In this document: one piece after another, positions 11,233-20,774 of the stretch
Layout of the letters: each line of letters starts with the position of its first letter
How positions within the stretch are numbered: the first letter of the stretch is position 1
NCBI GenBank assembly: GCA_021292165.1
Contig: CM037878.1
Coordinates: forward strand, 16,302,471-16,366,470
Reading direction: 5' to 3'
DNA length: 64,000 bases
Origin: Shinisaurus crocodilurus
Taxonomy: Eukaryota; Chordata; Lepidosauria; Squamata; Shinisauridae
Program-made: the position numbers and the translations under genes
The notes under the pieces: model-generated
Database searches by the model: none
What the model was told of the DNA's origin: nothing
The model's input: the letters and a program-made list of their open reading frames with translations, nothing else

Positions 11233-12028
11233 GGTCTCTAGAATTAAAACTCTGCAAGGGCAGAGGCAGGGGTGCCATGGAGCCAATGCTCCCAAGAGCT
11301 GGTACTTTTTTTATAAGCAGATCCGCTGTTACTTTTTTTAATGAGAAGACCTGCTGACATCACCTGTCACCCCGCTCAGACTTCCCTGTTCCCTCTGTGC
11401 TTAGCTGCAATCCTCAGAGTTACTGCGGGGGGGGGGGGGGGAGAGATGAATTTCCCCAACAACAATGTATTGTTCCCTGTTGTGATGCAAAGTGTTTTGG
11501 GGTGGCTTTGTCTTGAATGGGCAATCAAAACCCATCAGCTTTACAAAAGACCTGTTCCTGGGGGAGGGAAAACTGTCCAGAAGTGGTGCCTTGTTATGGA
11601 TCAACTCAGTCAGCTGCCTGAATATTGGGAACTCTCCTTGTGGCTGTGGCTGTGGGGACCCTCATGACAAGCGCCTGCACTTCGAAATTTACCCCCACAC
11701 CACTGGGCAGAGGCGAAGGGGTCCAAATGTAACTGGGCTGCAGTGCTCACGGGTGTAAATGCCTGCACAGAGACACAAAATGCCGCGGCACTGCTTTCCT
11801 TCCCTCCATCCACCCGTATCCCGCCTGCAGCTATCGGTAAGTTTTGCTGTGACAATGTTTCATTCATAGCTATTCCATCATTAGTACGGCTAGATCCATT
11901 GTAGGATTTTTAGCATCCTATTATTAAGCATTCCTCGTTTTGAAACACACACACACACACAACCTCTGATATGGTCAGCTTAGCAATACACAAGCTTAAT
12001 AACTCAGTGCAAGACAGGCTTTTGTAGA
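11233..12028. other. No recognised feature apart from poly-G and CA runs
   Basis: A G tract of about 13 occurs near 11427 and a (CA)n run near 11945-11961. No coding or interspersed repeat is recognised. Confidence 0.35.
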
Positions 12029-12029
12029 G

Positions 12030-12176
12030 TAAGGGCGCAATCCTATGCAGGTTTAGACAGAAAAAAGTCCTACCACTCCCAGCATGCCTCAGCCAACTCC
12101 CAGCCATGCTGGCTGGGGCATGCTGGGAGTTGTAGGACTTTATGCTGTCTAAACGTGCATAGGATTGCAACCTTAG
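12030..12176. mobile_element. Palindromic miniature element, CAATCCTATGCA family
   Basis: The left arm reads GCAATCCTATGCAGGTTTAG then CAGAAAAAAGTCCTA and CTCCCAGCATGCC. The right arm returns as GGGGCATGCTGGGAGTTGTA, GGACTTTATGCTGTCTAAAC and GTGCATAGGATTGC. The whole unit is therefore a hairpin of about 140 bp. Half-copies lie at 5871-5925, 12219-12248, 38615-38685 and 49165-49235. Its inner arm (ACTCCCAGCATGCCcCAGCC) is shared with the hAT-like palindrome family described at 18.3 kb. Confidence 0.75.
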
Positions 12177-12258
12177 TGCCAAGCACGTCTCTTTGCCACC
12201 CTGTACTGGTTTTGCAGCAGCATGCTGGGAGTTGTAGGACTTTTTTCCCTGCATAAAC

Positions 12259-12464
12259 AAGCCATGGCTTGTTAACCACACGAACAACCCATGATGAGAA
12301 CCCATGGCTTGTTGTTGGGTTACGAACTGTGGGTTGTTCACCATGGTTTGTTATCTCGGCCGGGTCAGACAATACGATAAGCCATGTTTTCAAGAACAAC
12401 CCACGGTTTAACGGCAACCCATACTCAACCCTTGAGTGTGGGTTATCATGTTGTCTGAACCCAG
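12259..12464. mobile_element. Palindromic miniature element, CAGACAACACGATAACCC family, truncated
   Basis: This aligns with 53011-53225: AAGCCATGGCTTGTTAACCA, AACCCATGGCTTGTTGTTGG, CACCATGGTTTGTTATCTCG, and the right end GGTTATCATGTTGTCTGAAC CCAG. Only the right half of the longer copy is present. No coding capacity. Confidence 0.7.
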
Positions 12465-12475
12465 CCATTAACTGC

Positions 12476-13735
12476 TTTAAAAACTCCAAGAGCAAATTCA
12501 CCTTTAGTTTGCACCTTTAATGGGTGTGACCTCTTGCCATCCTTATTCCAACACTGCCCTCCCTCTCCCTGCATGCATGTTCATTCAGTGATTGTCTGAA
12601 AAGGCCTTCAGTGTGCCACAAGCAAATGTAGAGAAATCAAGCAATAACCATGCCTGGCTTGAGCAGCCCACAGGGTGCCTCTTCCTCTTGAATTCAATTG
12701 CAAAACCCCTGTTGATTTTAAAGGAGAAGGATTTTGCAGCCTCATTGAGCGAACTCTCAGCTTCGGCGCTAGTGATGCTGCTGTTTACTTGAGGAAAGAA
12801 AAGTTTTTAGAACTAGCTTGTTTGGGGCACTCTAAAATAATAATAATAATAATCCTTCCCCATCATGAAATTTACATGAAAAAGGAATTTCTGAAGGGTT
12901 TTAATATGGGGGGTGGGGGGAACAACCCACACTTTTTAAATAATCAACAATGCATTGCTGCAAATGGTGGGGCTTTTGTGTCACACATATGCGGTGGTGG
13001 GTTTTTTTCCATCTTCTTTAGATCAGGGGGGAAATGTTGCCGTTATAGGGGATTATTTAGAAATCAAGTCAATTCAGGTTAATACAATCTCTCAGAAAGG
13101 TTCTCTTTTGGCGTCTCTGCCACAAATTGCAAAGAACAAGCACGAGCAAAAGCCTAAATCAACTTATTTGTACTGCTAAGCTTCCTATGCTGCATTCAGA
13201 ACTTCAGCCTCTCTTTCAGTGACCTGAGGAGAAAATTAAAATCCCAAATTCATACTGAAGGTTGAAAAACATCCCACAATATTTTCTCATGTCCTTCTTC
13301 GAGGTTTATGTTGCTGGTTTTTCATGCTGGTATTTTGAAATGATGGGAGAACTAAATGTTTTGGGTTTGTGTGTTTTGTTTTATTTTTATGTTTTAGCAG
13401 ATACTACAGCTCAGAGCTATAGTAACTTCCTTCACTACCTCTATGCCGATTTAAGCACAGAAATTATGTACATAATCCAGTGTAATCTTATGGGGGGAGG
13501 AATGCATTCACAGTTTCACACTTATTCTAGTTGCACCTTGCTAGGGGCAGGTCAGGTCATCCATGGTCTGAAGGCATATACTGTTGCCACATCATTAAAG
13601 CTCAGCCTGCCTGGTCAGTGACTAGAGGGGAGACTGCCTGCGAGCCACAAGTAAGCCCCTCTGAGCCCCCTGCAAAAGAAGTGAGATATAAATGTAATAA
13701 TTGCCCGGATTCCAAATGCACAGTCTTTATTTCTG
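12476..13735. other. No recognised gene or repeat
   Basis: About 1.26 kb with short poly-G runs and (AAT)n at 12838-12852. No domain is recognised in any frame and no match to other parts of the window was noticed. Confidence 0.35.
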
Positions 13736-13800
13736 TATTAAAACATTTTATCCTGTCTTTCCATTTTTAAAAACTGCACATTGGCTAGCCACATTGAGAC

Positions 13801-14730
13801 CAAATAAAAAAGAAAAAGAAAAAAGAAAGAAAGAAAGAAAAGAAACAGCGGAAAAACTTACAAGACACAGCCAATAGCAGCACACCAGTGAACGGCAGCC
13901 ATTGGAATCATGAGTTCTCTCACCAGATGCCATGCCAATCCCAAAGCCTTTCAGAACAGCGTAGGGTGGGATTCAACAGTGCCTGTCTACCCACAGAACC
14001 GACACTCTTGGCGTAACTGTTTCCCCCTTCCCTCTGAAGTCCCCCGCATGGGCACAAAATCTGCTGTGAAGGGTTGGGGGAGCCTCCAGAGCAGATATGG
14101 AGGGGCGCAGGAATGCCAGGGCGAAGAAAGGAAGGGGGAGAAGACCCACTGCACAAGCGGAAGAGGTCTGCTCACGCCATGTTGACCAAGCACTTTAACA
14201 GTGCCAGGGAAGGTGCAGGACGGGACGGCACGCATCTCTGGGGAATTCCACAATGCACCCAGGTGGGCACAACTGAGACAGATTAGCTCTATTCGTTGCC
14301 TTCGCCCAGGGCTTGATCCTACACACCAGCCAGGTCAGTTTGAGTTTACTCATCCAGCTTGCTTCACCATAATCTGGACCCACCTATTCCAGCAGGCTGT
14401 ACCCACCTATTCCAGCAGGCAGAGGGAGATGAGATGGGAAGCAGGGCCATTCCACCAGCCCTGCTGAAAAACGATTCAATTTCCCCCCTCTTCCCTCCTC
14501 ATTCCTTTTTCCTTGTGTGTCACGTCTTTTTAGATTGTAAGCCTCTGCGATTGGATACAAGCTGCTTCAGGAGCCTTTTTGGCTGAGGAACAGGATAAAA
14601 ATACTTTAAATAAATAGTTTCCCTCATTCACAAAATGAAATTTTCTATAGCAGCTTGGCACAATTTGTAACAAACTCACTGAGCAAACTTCAACCCACCA
14701 GCTATATATGGCAGCCTACCAGTGCCTCCA
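13801..14730. other. Purine-rich run, then unassigned sequence
   Basis: An AAAG-rich low-complexity tract lies at 13805-13845. The tandem pair CCACCTATTCCAGCAGGC at about 14380-14420 is a local duplication of roughly 20 bases. No coding similarity. Confidence 0.35.
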
Positions 14731-14734
14731 ATAG

Positions 14735-15185
14735 CAGAGGCAGCGTTAGGGGGTGGCCCACCAGGGCTGGAGCCCCGAATCTGACATTTGGAGCCCCAAA
14801 TCCCTGGGAGTCCACCTGCCCCACCACCCTGCTGTCCATGGGGACTTGTTGAAATAAAGGCACAGGGGCCCTGATGATCTCTGTTGCATCTGATCCCCCT
14901 GGATTAGCTGGCTTTTAGCCCACATGTGCTTCCCCTCCCACTGCCCACCCCCTAATCTTTCTGCCTGAGGTTTTTTTCTGATATCAAATGCCCTCCTCTT
15001 CCCTATCCATACATCCCTTTTTAAAATAAGTATGTCCTTAGGAGACAGGGTCCTTTAAAGACACACAGAAAGACTTTAGAACACATGTAAATTAGCATGT
15101 GCAAATTTGTACATCATCATCATCATCATCATCATGTCCTGTGGGCCTGATCCCCAGATCCTTTTGGTGCCTAGGACTGCCCCTG
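14735..15185. mobile_element. Possible hAT-type miniature element
   Basis: The left end CAGAGGCAGCGTTAGG is partly inverted at the right end (CCTAGGACTGCCCCTG). The flanks TCCAATAG and CTCAATAA match at five of eight positions, compatible with an old 8-bp duplication. A (CAT)n run (15114-15135) lies inside. The terminal match is weak, so this is tentative. Confidence 0.35.
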
Positions 15186-15311
15186 CTCAATAAGACCTCA
15201 ATAGAAAGCAGAGTGCTTGTCAACATTTCTGATGGGGCCAAAGACATGGCTTAGGCAAGCCTGGCTTTAGCTTTGTGGGGCACAACGGTGCAGGCCTGCC
15301 CTGTCATACTC

Positions 15312-15450
15312 CATGGGTTTGATCCAGACTTGGTCATACTTTGCTTAAGCCCATTAAAATCAAGTGAGACATGAGTTTGTCATGACTAACTTAAGTCCCA
15401 TGGATTTCAATGGGTCTACTAAAAGTCAGGCCACCCCTGGATCCAACCCA
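15312..15450. mobile_element. Palindromic miniature element
   Basis: The left end TGGGTTTGATCCAGACTTGG is inverted at the right end (GGATCCAACCCA). Internal arms (TTAAGCCCATTAAAATCAA versus TTTCAATGGGTCTACT and AAGTCCCATGGATTTCAATG) also pair. The unit forms a loose hairpin of about 140 bp. The same AAGTCCCA core appears near 4464 and 47710. Confidence 0.55.
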
Positions 15451-15499
15451 ATAACAAAAAGCTAAAAGTTTCTTGTCAAGAATGGATTGTGTCCATTCT

Positions 15500-16270
15500 T
15501 CCACTCAGTGTGTGTGTTTCTAGGAAACGGTTTGTAACACTGCCAGACCCTTTTGAATTGCTTGCAATTAGCTTATCTCCAATTATATAAACAGGTACAT
15601 GATGACAGTGTGTGCTAGCAGAGGTATTATGGTGAAAATAAGGGGTTCTTTACTTTGAGTGGAGGTATTAGTGTGAAACAGATTACAGCTTATGCGGGTA
15701 TCTACAATAATAGCTAGGCTAATTCTATTGTCTGTTTCTCCCAAATTATTTTATTAGATGCAACATATTCCTTATAATGAAAGCAAACCTCTGACTCCAT
15801 TGCCTCCTAATGAAAATTCCTTTGTAGGATCACGGCAGGATTTCCCATCATTTCTCCATTCGGATGAAATTAACTCTCTGTGGTTGGTCATCATGATAAT
15901 CTAATTTTAGCCAATCAGCTTGGGCGACTCCATTTACCTCACAAAAAGGTATCTGCTGTCATAGCAACAAGTGGCTGTGCTCTGATCATATTGGTCTCCT
16001 TTAGCATAATGAAAAAGGCCCCGGTTTGCTTTTTAGATGATTAATCTTTTTCCCCCGTGAGCCTACTTGAATACATTAGCAAAACAAGTATGAAAATGTT
16101 GTTTATCCCAAGACAATCAACAGGAAAATTACCTGCAAATGTAATTCTCATTAGGGCACAGTCGGTGAATGGCGTGCCATATGGTAAATGAGAAACGGTC
16201 GAGAAGCAATAAAATCTTGCTTGGCTGCAACAGGTTGCTAAAAAGTTTATCAGCTTTTTCAATCAGAGAG
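15500..16270. promoter_or_regulatory. Single-copy AT-rich block, candidate conserved non-coding element
   Basis: This 0.75-kb block contains no repeat, microsatellite or decaying coding sequence. It has intact high-complexity motifs: an inverted-CCAAT-type site AGCCAATCAG at about 15909-15918, several TAATTT/CTAATTTTAG cores, AGATGATTAATC, and GGTAAATGAG. That texture resembles developmental enhancers in vertebrate gene deserts. This is inference only, and no function is shown. Confidence 0.3.
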
Positions 16271-16554
16271 TTTAAAGCAGCTGGGGAAAAAGATGGTGGA
16301 CTTTAAAAAAAAAATTTTTTTTAATACCCAAATAAATATTCAAGAAAGCCATCTCGAGCCATAAATCGATGTGTGGGATAGCTGAGGGACCAAGTCACAC
16401 CACAAAACTGGTGGTTTAAGAAGAGTGACCACATGCTCCGTTCTGTGCATGTCACCTTTAGTACTGCAAGGCTCCCGCAACCCACATCTGTGTGTGTGTG
16501 TGATGGGTGTGGGCGGGGAAAACCTTGTGGCCGTGACCTTGAAATGACTCAGAG

Positions 16555-16863
16555 CATCATTTTGTTGCCTGAGGCAAAGGACAAGATGGTGCCCTCTCCC
16601 CAGTCCCCTTACGAAGCTGACTCCGGCTGGCAGTTGAAACTTACTTTCACCTGTAGCAATGGAATCACATCCTCTACCACACCTGCGGCAGCAGCCTAGT
16701 TTAGAGGTCCCAGGACCAGTTGTCTGGCATATGCAGCTCTTTCCTTCAACGGGGAAGGTGGGAACAGTTGGAGGCTGGGAGGCTGCCACCGCTGCCCCCC
16801 TCCCCCAGCAACTACCGTCTGAGGTGGTTGCCTCACTCTGCCTAACGGTGGGGCCAGCCCTGT
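16555..16863. mobile_element. Likely hAT-type miniature element
   Basis: The right end TGCCTAACGGTGGGGCCAGC CCTG resembles hAT terminal repeats ending in GGCC(A/G)GCCCTG. Internally TTGCCTGAGGCAAAGGAC and GTGGTTGCCTCACTCTGCCT are a partial inverted pair. The left terminus is not resolved and no duplication was found. Confidence 0.4.
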
Positions 16864-17074
16864 AGAGCACTGATGCAACTCCTTAAAAAATGGCAATTTG
16901 CAGTGGCTTGCAATGCCAGCATCGCGATGATCGCTTCAATGCAACTTTTGCCTAGTAGGATTACAGCAATGTAGGGCCAGCAGTTCTATATTCAACAAGC
17001 TGACCATTATCTCCACATTTTGTGGTGGAGGAGCAGGAAGTAGCGTTCCCTGATTAAGATGGGGTGTTATTTTA

Positions 17075-17140
17075 TTAATCGATTAATTAATTGTATTTCA
17101 TATCCTGCCTTTTGGCGCTCAGGGCAGTTACATTAAACTC
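17075..17140 (-). mobile_element. SINE or LINE 3' tail fragment
   Basis: ATTTCATATCCTGCCTTTTG...GGCAGTTACATTAA in antisense is the stem-loop tail shared by the SINE family 1 and the L2-like LINEs. Only the tail remains. Confidence 0.5.
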
Positions 17141-17151
17141 AGGGTGCAAGC

Positions 17152-17338
17152 CAGGGGAGGCCGGTGTGACTCTCGTGTCAGTGGGGCTCCTTATCCGTCG
17201 CCGCTTTTATTCTGAGCTTTATAGGAGCGATCCATGGTGCTCCATGCTGGTGAGCAGTGGGTAGCTCCTATACAGCTCAGAATAAAAGCTGCAGTGGACA
17301 AGGAGCCCCACTGACATAGGAGTCCCCAGCCTCCCCTG
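17152..17338. mobile_element. Foldback hAT-like element, CAGGGGAGGCCGG family, copy 1
   Basis: The ends are CAGGGGAGGCCGG and CCAGCCTCCCCTG. The arms pair along most of the length: GTCAGTGGGGCTCCTTATCC against GGACAAGGAGCCCCACTGAC, and TTTTATTCTGAGCT against AGCTCAGAATAAAA. Flanks GTGCAAGC (17144-17151) and GTGCAAAC (17339-17346) are a 7-of-8 target duplication. Other copies are at 45460, 56746 and 60702. No coding capacity. Confidence 0.75.
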
Positions 17339-17374
17339 GTGCAAACCCATCCGTTGTGCCCTCGTCTTCCCGTA

Positions 17375-17830
17375 AGCCTCCGAACTCAAGAGTCTTACAA
17401 GCATCCAGTGCAGAGCAGGAGGTGTGGCGGAGGGGATCTCTGCCTCCCCACACCTCCCGCTCTGCAATGCAGCTGGATGGCCGATTTTGGCCATCTAGCT
17501 GAGGCGCTTTGGAGGGGGAGGGAAGGAGGTTGGAGCACCGCCATGATACCTCATACCCTGGTGGGCCCAGGACCGGTGCAAGGAAGTCTGGTGCCCTGGG
17601 CAAGATCAGATATTTAGCGCGCCCCCCTTCCCACTTGAGAGCGCTGTATTTTTTTTTTCCAAGGCATTTCTGGCGCCCCCTTTAGCCCTGCGCCCTAGGC
17701 AGCTGCCTAGTTGGCCTAATGGTAGCACCGGCCCTGGGTGGGCCCCAGTCTCCTCCCCTCCCCCTCCCTCCCCCCTTTACCCCCTCTCCAAGGTCAATTT
17801 TCCAATCACCGGTCACCCATCCAAGCCAGC
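17375..17830. mobile_element. GC-rich hairpin-containing element, copy 2, split by a hAT miniature
   Basis: This shares the order of motifs with copy 1 at 7.2 kb: CCTCCGAACTC, CACACCTCCCGCTCTGCA, GATGGCCGATTTTGGCCATC, the GGAGG block with a CACCGCCATGATACC stretch, and CCCCTCTCCAAGGTCAATTT. It is interrupted by the 17568-17736 element, so that element is the younger insertion. Confidence 0.55.
17568..17736 (-). mobile_element. hAT miniature element, CAGGGCCGGTGC family, copy 1
   Basis: Termini CAGGACCGGTGC and GCACCGGCCCTG are 12-bp inverted repeats with one mismatch. Perfect 8-bp duplications GGTGGGCC flank it (17560-17567, 17737-17744). The 169-bp body includes GCGCCCTAGGCAGCTGCCTA and GGCGCCCCCTTTAGCCCTGC and matches copies at 29295 and 32209. 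These features assign it to the hAT superfamily. It lacks a transposase. Confidence 0.9.
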
Positions 17831-18270
17831 AGTCCTGGGCTTGATCATCGGCCAATGGTTTGACATAGTAGTACATGACGTTTTCATATTATTCATACGT
17901 GAAGTGGGGCGTTGCCTGGAGTTGCACAAACCCAGAACTTGGTACTGCATTCAAGTTCCATGTCCTAAAAAACCTAACAAGAAAAGGGGGGAAAGTCCAA
18001 TCTTCGCTGCGAAAATAGTCTTGAGAGATTGTAGCCAGGGTGGAGTCCATCTGGGTGGGATTTGAAGTAGTCCAAGACGAGTAAACTTCAGTAGTTCCCT
18101 GTTCTGCTCTTTTGTCTTACTCCCAGTCGTCGTCGTCCCTGTGCATGACTAACAAGCAGAATAAATTATGAAAAGTAAATTGGCGTGATTGGTGCAGGTT
18201 GCAGAATCAACTTATCTTGTACAGAACTTTTTTTTCCCCCTTTCAAAGCACAAGTACACCAAGCCGTCAT
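17831..18270. other. No recognised feature
   Basis: Nothing in these 440 bases matches the repeats I identified, and no coding similarity is visible. Confidence 0.35.
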
Positions 18271-18275
18271 CAAAG

Positions 18276-18640
18276 CTAGTGTGGTGAAGGGGTTAGAGCA
18301 GTGTTCTCCAACCTTGGGTCCCCAGACGTTTTTGGCCTACAACTCCAGCGTGCCCCAGCCAGCTATGCTGGAGTTGTAGGCCAAAAACGTCTGGGGACCC
18401 AAGGTTGGAGAACACTGGGTTAGAGCATTTGACCATGATTGAAGAGACCCAGGATCAACTCCCCACTCAGCTATGAACCCCACTGGGTGTCTTTGGGTCA
18501 GTCACTGTCTCTCAACCTAAGCTATATCTCTCAAGGTTCTTGTGACATTAAAATAGGGGAGGAAGAGAAGCATGTATGCAGCCTTGAGCTCAATGGAGGA
18601 AAGGCAGATTTAATAGAGATGTGATAAATAAATGTTATTC
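18276..18640 (+). mobile_element. tRNA-derived SINE, family 1 (sense), split by a palindromic element
   Basis: The head GTGTGGTGAAGGGGTTAGAG is followed, after the 18299-18417 insertion, by CATTTGACCATG, B-box-like CAGGATCAACTCCCC, ACTGGGTGTCTTTGGGTCAG, and a degraded tail ending GATAAATAAATG. Divergence from the copies at 43 and 59 kb marks it as an older insertion. Confidence 0.75.
18299..18417 (+). mobile_element. Palindromic hAT-like miniature (CAGTGTTCTCCAACC), copy A1
   Basis: A 119-bp near-perfect hairpin with ends CAGTGTTCTCCAACCTTGGG and its complement. Perfect 8-bp duplications GGTTAGAG lie at 18291-18298 and 18418-18425. Both arms carry the same deviations from the family: CAGACGT instead of CAGATGT, and ACTCCAGC instead of ACTCCCAGC. 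It sits inside the tRNA-SINE. The unpaired centre CTATG gives the orientation. Confidence 0.92.
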
Positions 18641-18659
18641 CCTTTTTCTTTTCTTTTCT

Positions 18660-18772
18660 TTTCTTACAGTTAAGGAATAAGGCTGAGAGCTGGCAACTTG
18701 CATCATAAGAGTGGGACTAGAACCCAGATCCCCATCCCAGTTTCTAGCCACTAAGCCAGGCAAACATGGCGA
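18660..18772 (-). mobile_element. tRNA-SINE family 1 fragment (antisense)
   Basis: AAGGCTGAGAGCTGGCAACTTG and GGGACTAGAACCCAGATCCC are the antisense body and B box. The A-box region survives as TAGCCACTAAGCCAGGC. The 3' tail is missing. Confidence 0.5.
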
Positions 18773-18915
18773 TAAGGCAAAGTCTGCACTGAAGCTGATC
18801 TGTGTAATCAGCAGCCTCTTTGATTTAGCTGAGCCTCAAGTATTCAGCATGTAATTTTTTTCCATGGGCCCTGGACACCATCATTAGCACAAGGCCATGA
18901 CAAATCCCTTAATAA

Positions 18916-19089
18916 GCCTGTGGCTCATGCTGGCTCAGCCTGTCCGAGTGTGGAAAGCTAAGCAGGGTCAGGCCTGGTGATTACTTGGATGGGAGACCCC
19001 TCCTCTAGTCTCCTGCATTGAGCAGGGGGTTGGACTCGATGGCCTTGTGTAGGCTCCTTCCAACTCTATGATCTATGAAATCTATGAAA
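18916..19089 (+). mobile_element. 5S rRNA-derived SINE with CR1-like tail, copy 2
   Basis: In order: GCCTGTGGCTCATGCTGGCT, GTGTGGAAAGCTAAGCAGGG (box A), GGCCTGGTGATTACTTGGAT GGGAGACC (intermediate element and box C), CCTCCTCTAG linker, then CR1-type GAGCAGGGGGTTGGACTCGA and repeated ATCTATGAA. The first dozen bases resemble the 5' end of 5S rRNA, with roughly 15 bases missing between them and the box A side. Confidence 0.85.
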
Positions 19090-19329
19090 CATCTCTTGTG
19101 TGCTTTCCGTGTTTTCACCCATATGGACTGATGAATCCTCATGAGAAGGGGGATGTCCTCTTAGTCCCCTTCTGTTTCATCCCCCATAAATTCTAAAGTT
19201 ATCATCTTGGAGCCATTGGTTGCTTGATCCCTTCCTTCTCCCTCCTTGGAAGCGCAGGATTACAATTTCAAATGGAGATTTCAAGGAATTTATCACATTG
19301 AGTTTGTGTTAATAAAGAATTAATAGGAC

Positions 19330-19416
19330 ATTTGTTGAGGATGAGGATGATGACGATGATGAGGAATCCTCCTCCTCCTCCTCCTCCTCCTCCTCCTCCT
19401 CCTCATCATCATCATC
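19330..19416. repeat. (GAT)n / (CTC)n / (ATC)n compound microsatellite
   Basis: GAT-rich units lead into about 14 CTC units and then ATC units. The flanking GAT and ATC runs are complementary, so the tract could fold back with the CTC part looped. It ends directly at a LINE fragment. Confidence 0.9.
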
Positions 19417-19815
19417 ATTTCAAGAAGTTTATCTCAAGGAGCGCCTCCAGCAACATCAAGTAGGCCGCTCAACAAGATCTGCCACGGACGGCCTTCTCCT
19501 TGTCCCATCAGCCAGAGCAGCCAGACTGGTGGGGACTAGGAAGAGGGCCTTCTCTGTGGTGGTCCCTAAGTTATGGAACTCCCTCCCTAGTGACCTTTGC
19601 CCTTCCCCCTCCGTGATGAGCTTCCACCGTGCATTAAAAACGTGGTATTTCAGGTGGGAATATGGGGTGGGTTAGGATTTAAAAAAAAAAAAATCATCTA
19701 TACTGTTTTAATTGTGTTATGTTTGTTTTTATTATTGTATTGTTTGAATTGTACATTGCCCAGGGTGGCCAGGTGGCCGGCCAGGTGGGCAATTCACAAA
19801 TTTAATAAATAACAA
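19417..19815 (+). mobile_element. L2-like LINE 3' end
   Basis: Closely matches 50465-50860. Coding relics include LKERLQQHQVGRSTRSATDG, LVGTRKRAFSVV and LWNSLPSDL, ending YGVG with frame breaks. The 3' untranslated region contains TTGCCCAGGGTGGCCAGG and GGCCAGGTGGGCAATTCA, pairing as a stem-loop, and a short A-rich tail (ATAACAACAAAAACAAAAAC). Confidence 0.85.
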
Positions 19816-19829
19816 CAAAAACAAAAACA

Positions 19830-20595
19830 TTTTTCTTTCCCCACCCCCTCACAATTTCCCACCAAACAAGGGAAGGGCGAAAAGTGTCCTCTAACCATTA
19901 TAACTCCTTGGATCCATGTGTCTAGTGAAAGGTAACTATGCAATTAGAAGGAGCATATTTCTAACCTGACAACAATAGGCGCATCATCCGGCACTTCAAA
20001 AATGATTCCATTATTAATAATTCATGCTCAAGAAACCCATATGTGGGCAATGAAGCAGAAGCAAAGTTGAAAACAGAGGCTGATCTGTGAGTAACCTTAC
20101 ATCTGTACAGAGCCGGATGGAACTAAGATACAAAGTCTTGCTTCGCACAACATTTGCACCAATTCTGTAGGAATCTGTCACCTTTAATATCTGCTTGCCA
20201 GTGCTACTTCTGCGGTGTGTCGGTTATAGGGAGGCTCTGGCACAGACTCCAGGAGATAATACTATCATATATGTATCAATGATTCATTGAGTGGGGTGGG
20301 GAGAGAAGTGTGCTTAGTGCTTATTAGAGATGTGAAAATGTTTAATTATACAGGTTCATCTTCCATTAGTGTGTGTGTGTGTGTACGCACACACACGCGC
20401 GCACATATGCGTGTGCATGCATGTGTTTCCCATATTCTGAATTCATGACTTCAATTGACACTTGGGTTTCCAATTCCAAAGGAGTCCAGTTTATATAATC
20501 ATAGAAACTGAGGCTTGGAATGAAAGAAAAGGCTTCTTGATCGACAGAGGGATGGTTTCATAAGTATGCTAAATGCTCCCTGGCATATGATGTCA
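19830..20595. other. Unassigned sequence with an alternating purine-pyrimidine tract
   Basis: No gene or dispersed repeat recognised. The tract at 20370-20430 is listed separately. Confidence 0.35.
20370..20430. repeat. GT/AC/CG alternating tract, self-complementary
   Basis: GTGTGTGTGTGTGTACGCAC ACACAC followed by GCGCGCACATATGCGTGTGC. The first part is an inverted repeat centred on GTAC, and nearly the whole 60 bp alternates purine and pyrimidine, so Z-DNA or a cruciform could form. This is a physical inference from sequence. Confidence 0.8.
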
Positions 20596-20599
20596 TGGG

Positions 20600-20772
20600 C
20601 TGTTTCACAGCTTGTGCCTGCCATCCTGTGATTTGCTTATGCTCGGGGTCTGCTGGGGCCAAGAATGGCAGCAGGTCTGTGGATCGTATCCATGGTAATG
20701 TTGGGACTTGAACCCAGATCCCTCTACCCCCAACCTTCAGAATCAATTATACTCTTCAAGCTACCACATAGC
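20600..20772 (-). mobile_element. Possible old tRNA-derived SINE (antisense)
   Basis: On the minus strand GGCTATGTGGTAGCTTGAAG resembles a degenerate A-box head, and ATCTGGGTTCAAGTCCCAAC is a good B box 50 bp later. The body does not clearly match either SINE family here. Tentative. Confidence 0.3.
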
Positions 20773-20774
20773 CC

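Noticed and set aside
16340..16870. 176-residue minus-strand frame
   Set aside because: It runs through a hAT-like miniature and low-complexity sequence. No domain, no codon-like conservation, no second copy.
18927..18985. Genuine 5S rRNA gene
   Set aside because: Only part of the 5S sequence is present, the 5' domain has a deletion, and a CR1 3' terminus follows in every copy.
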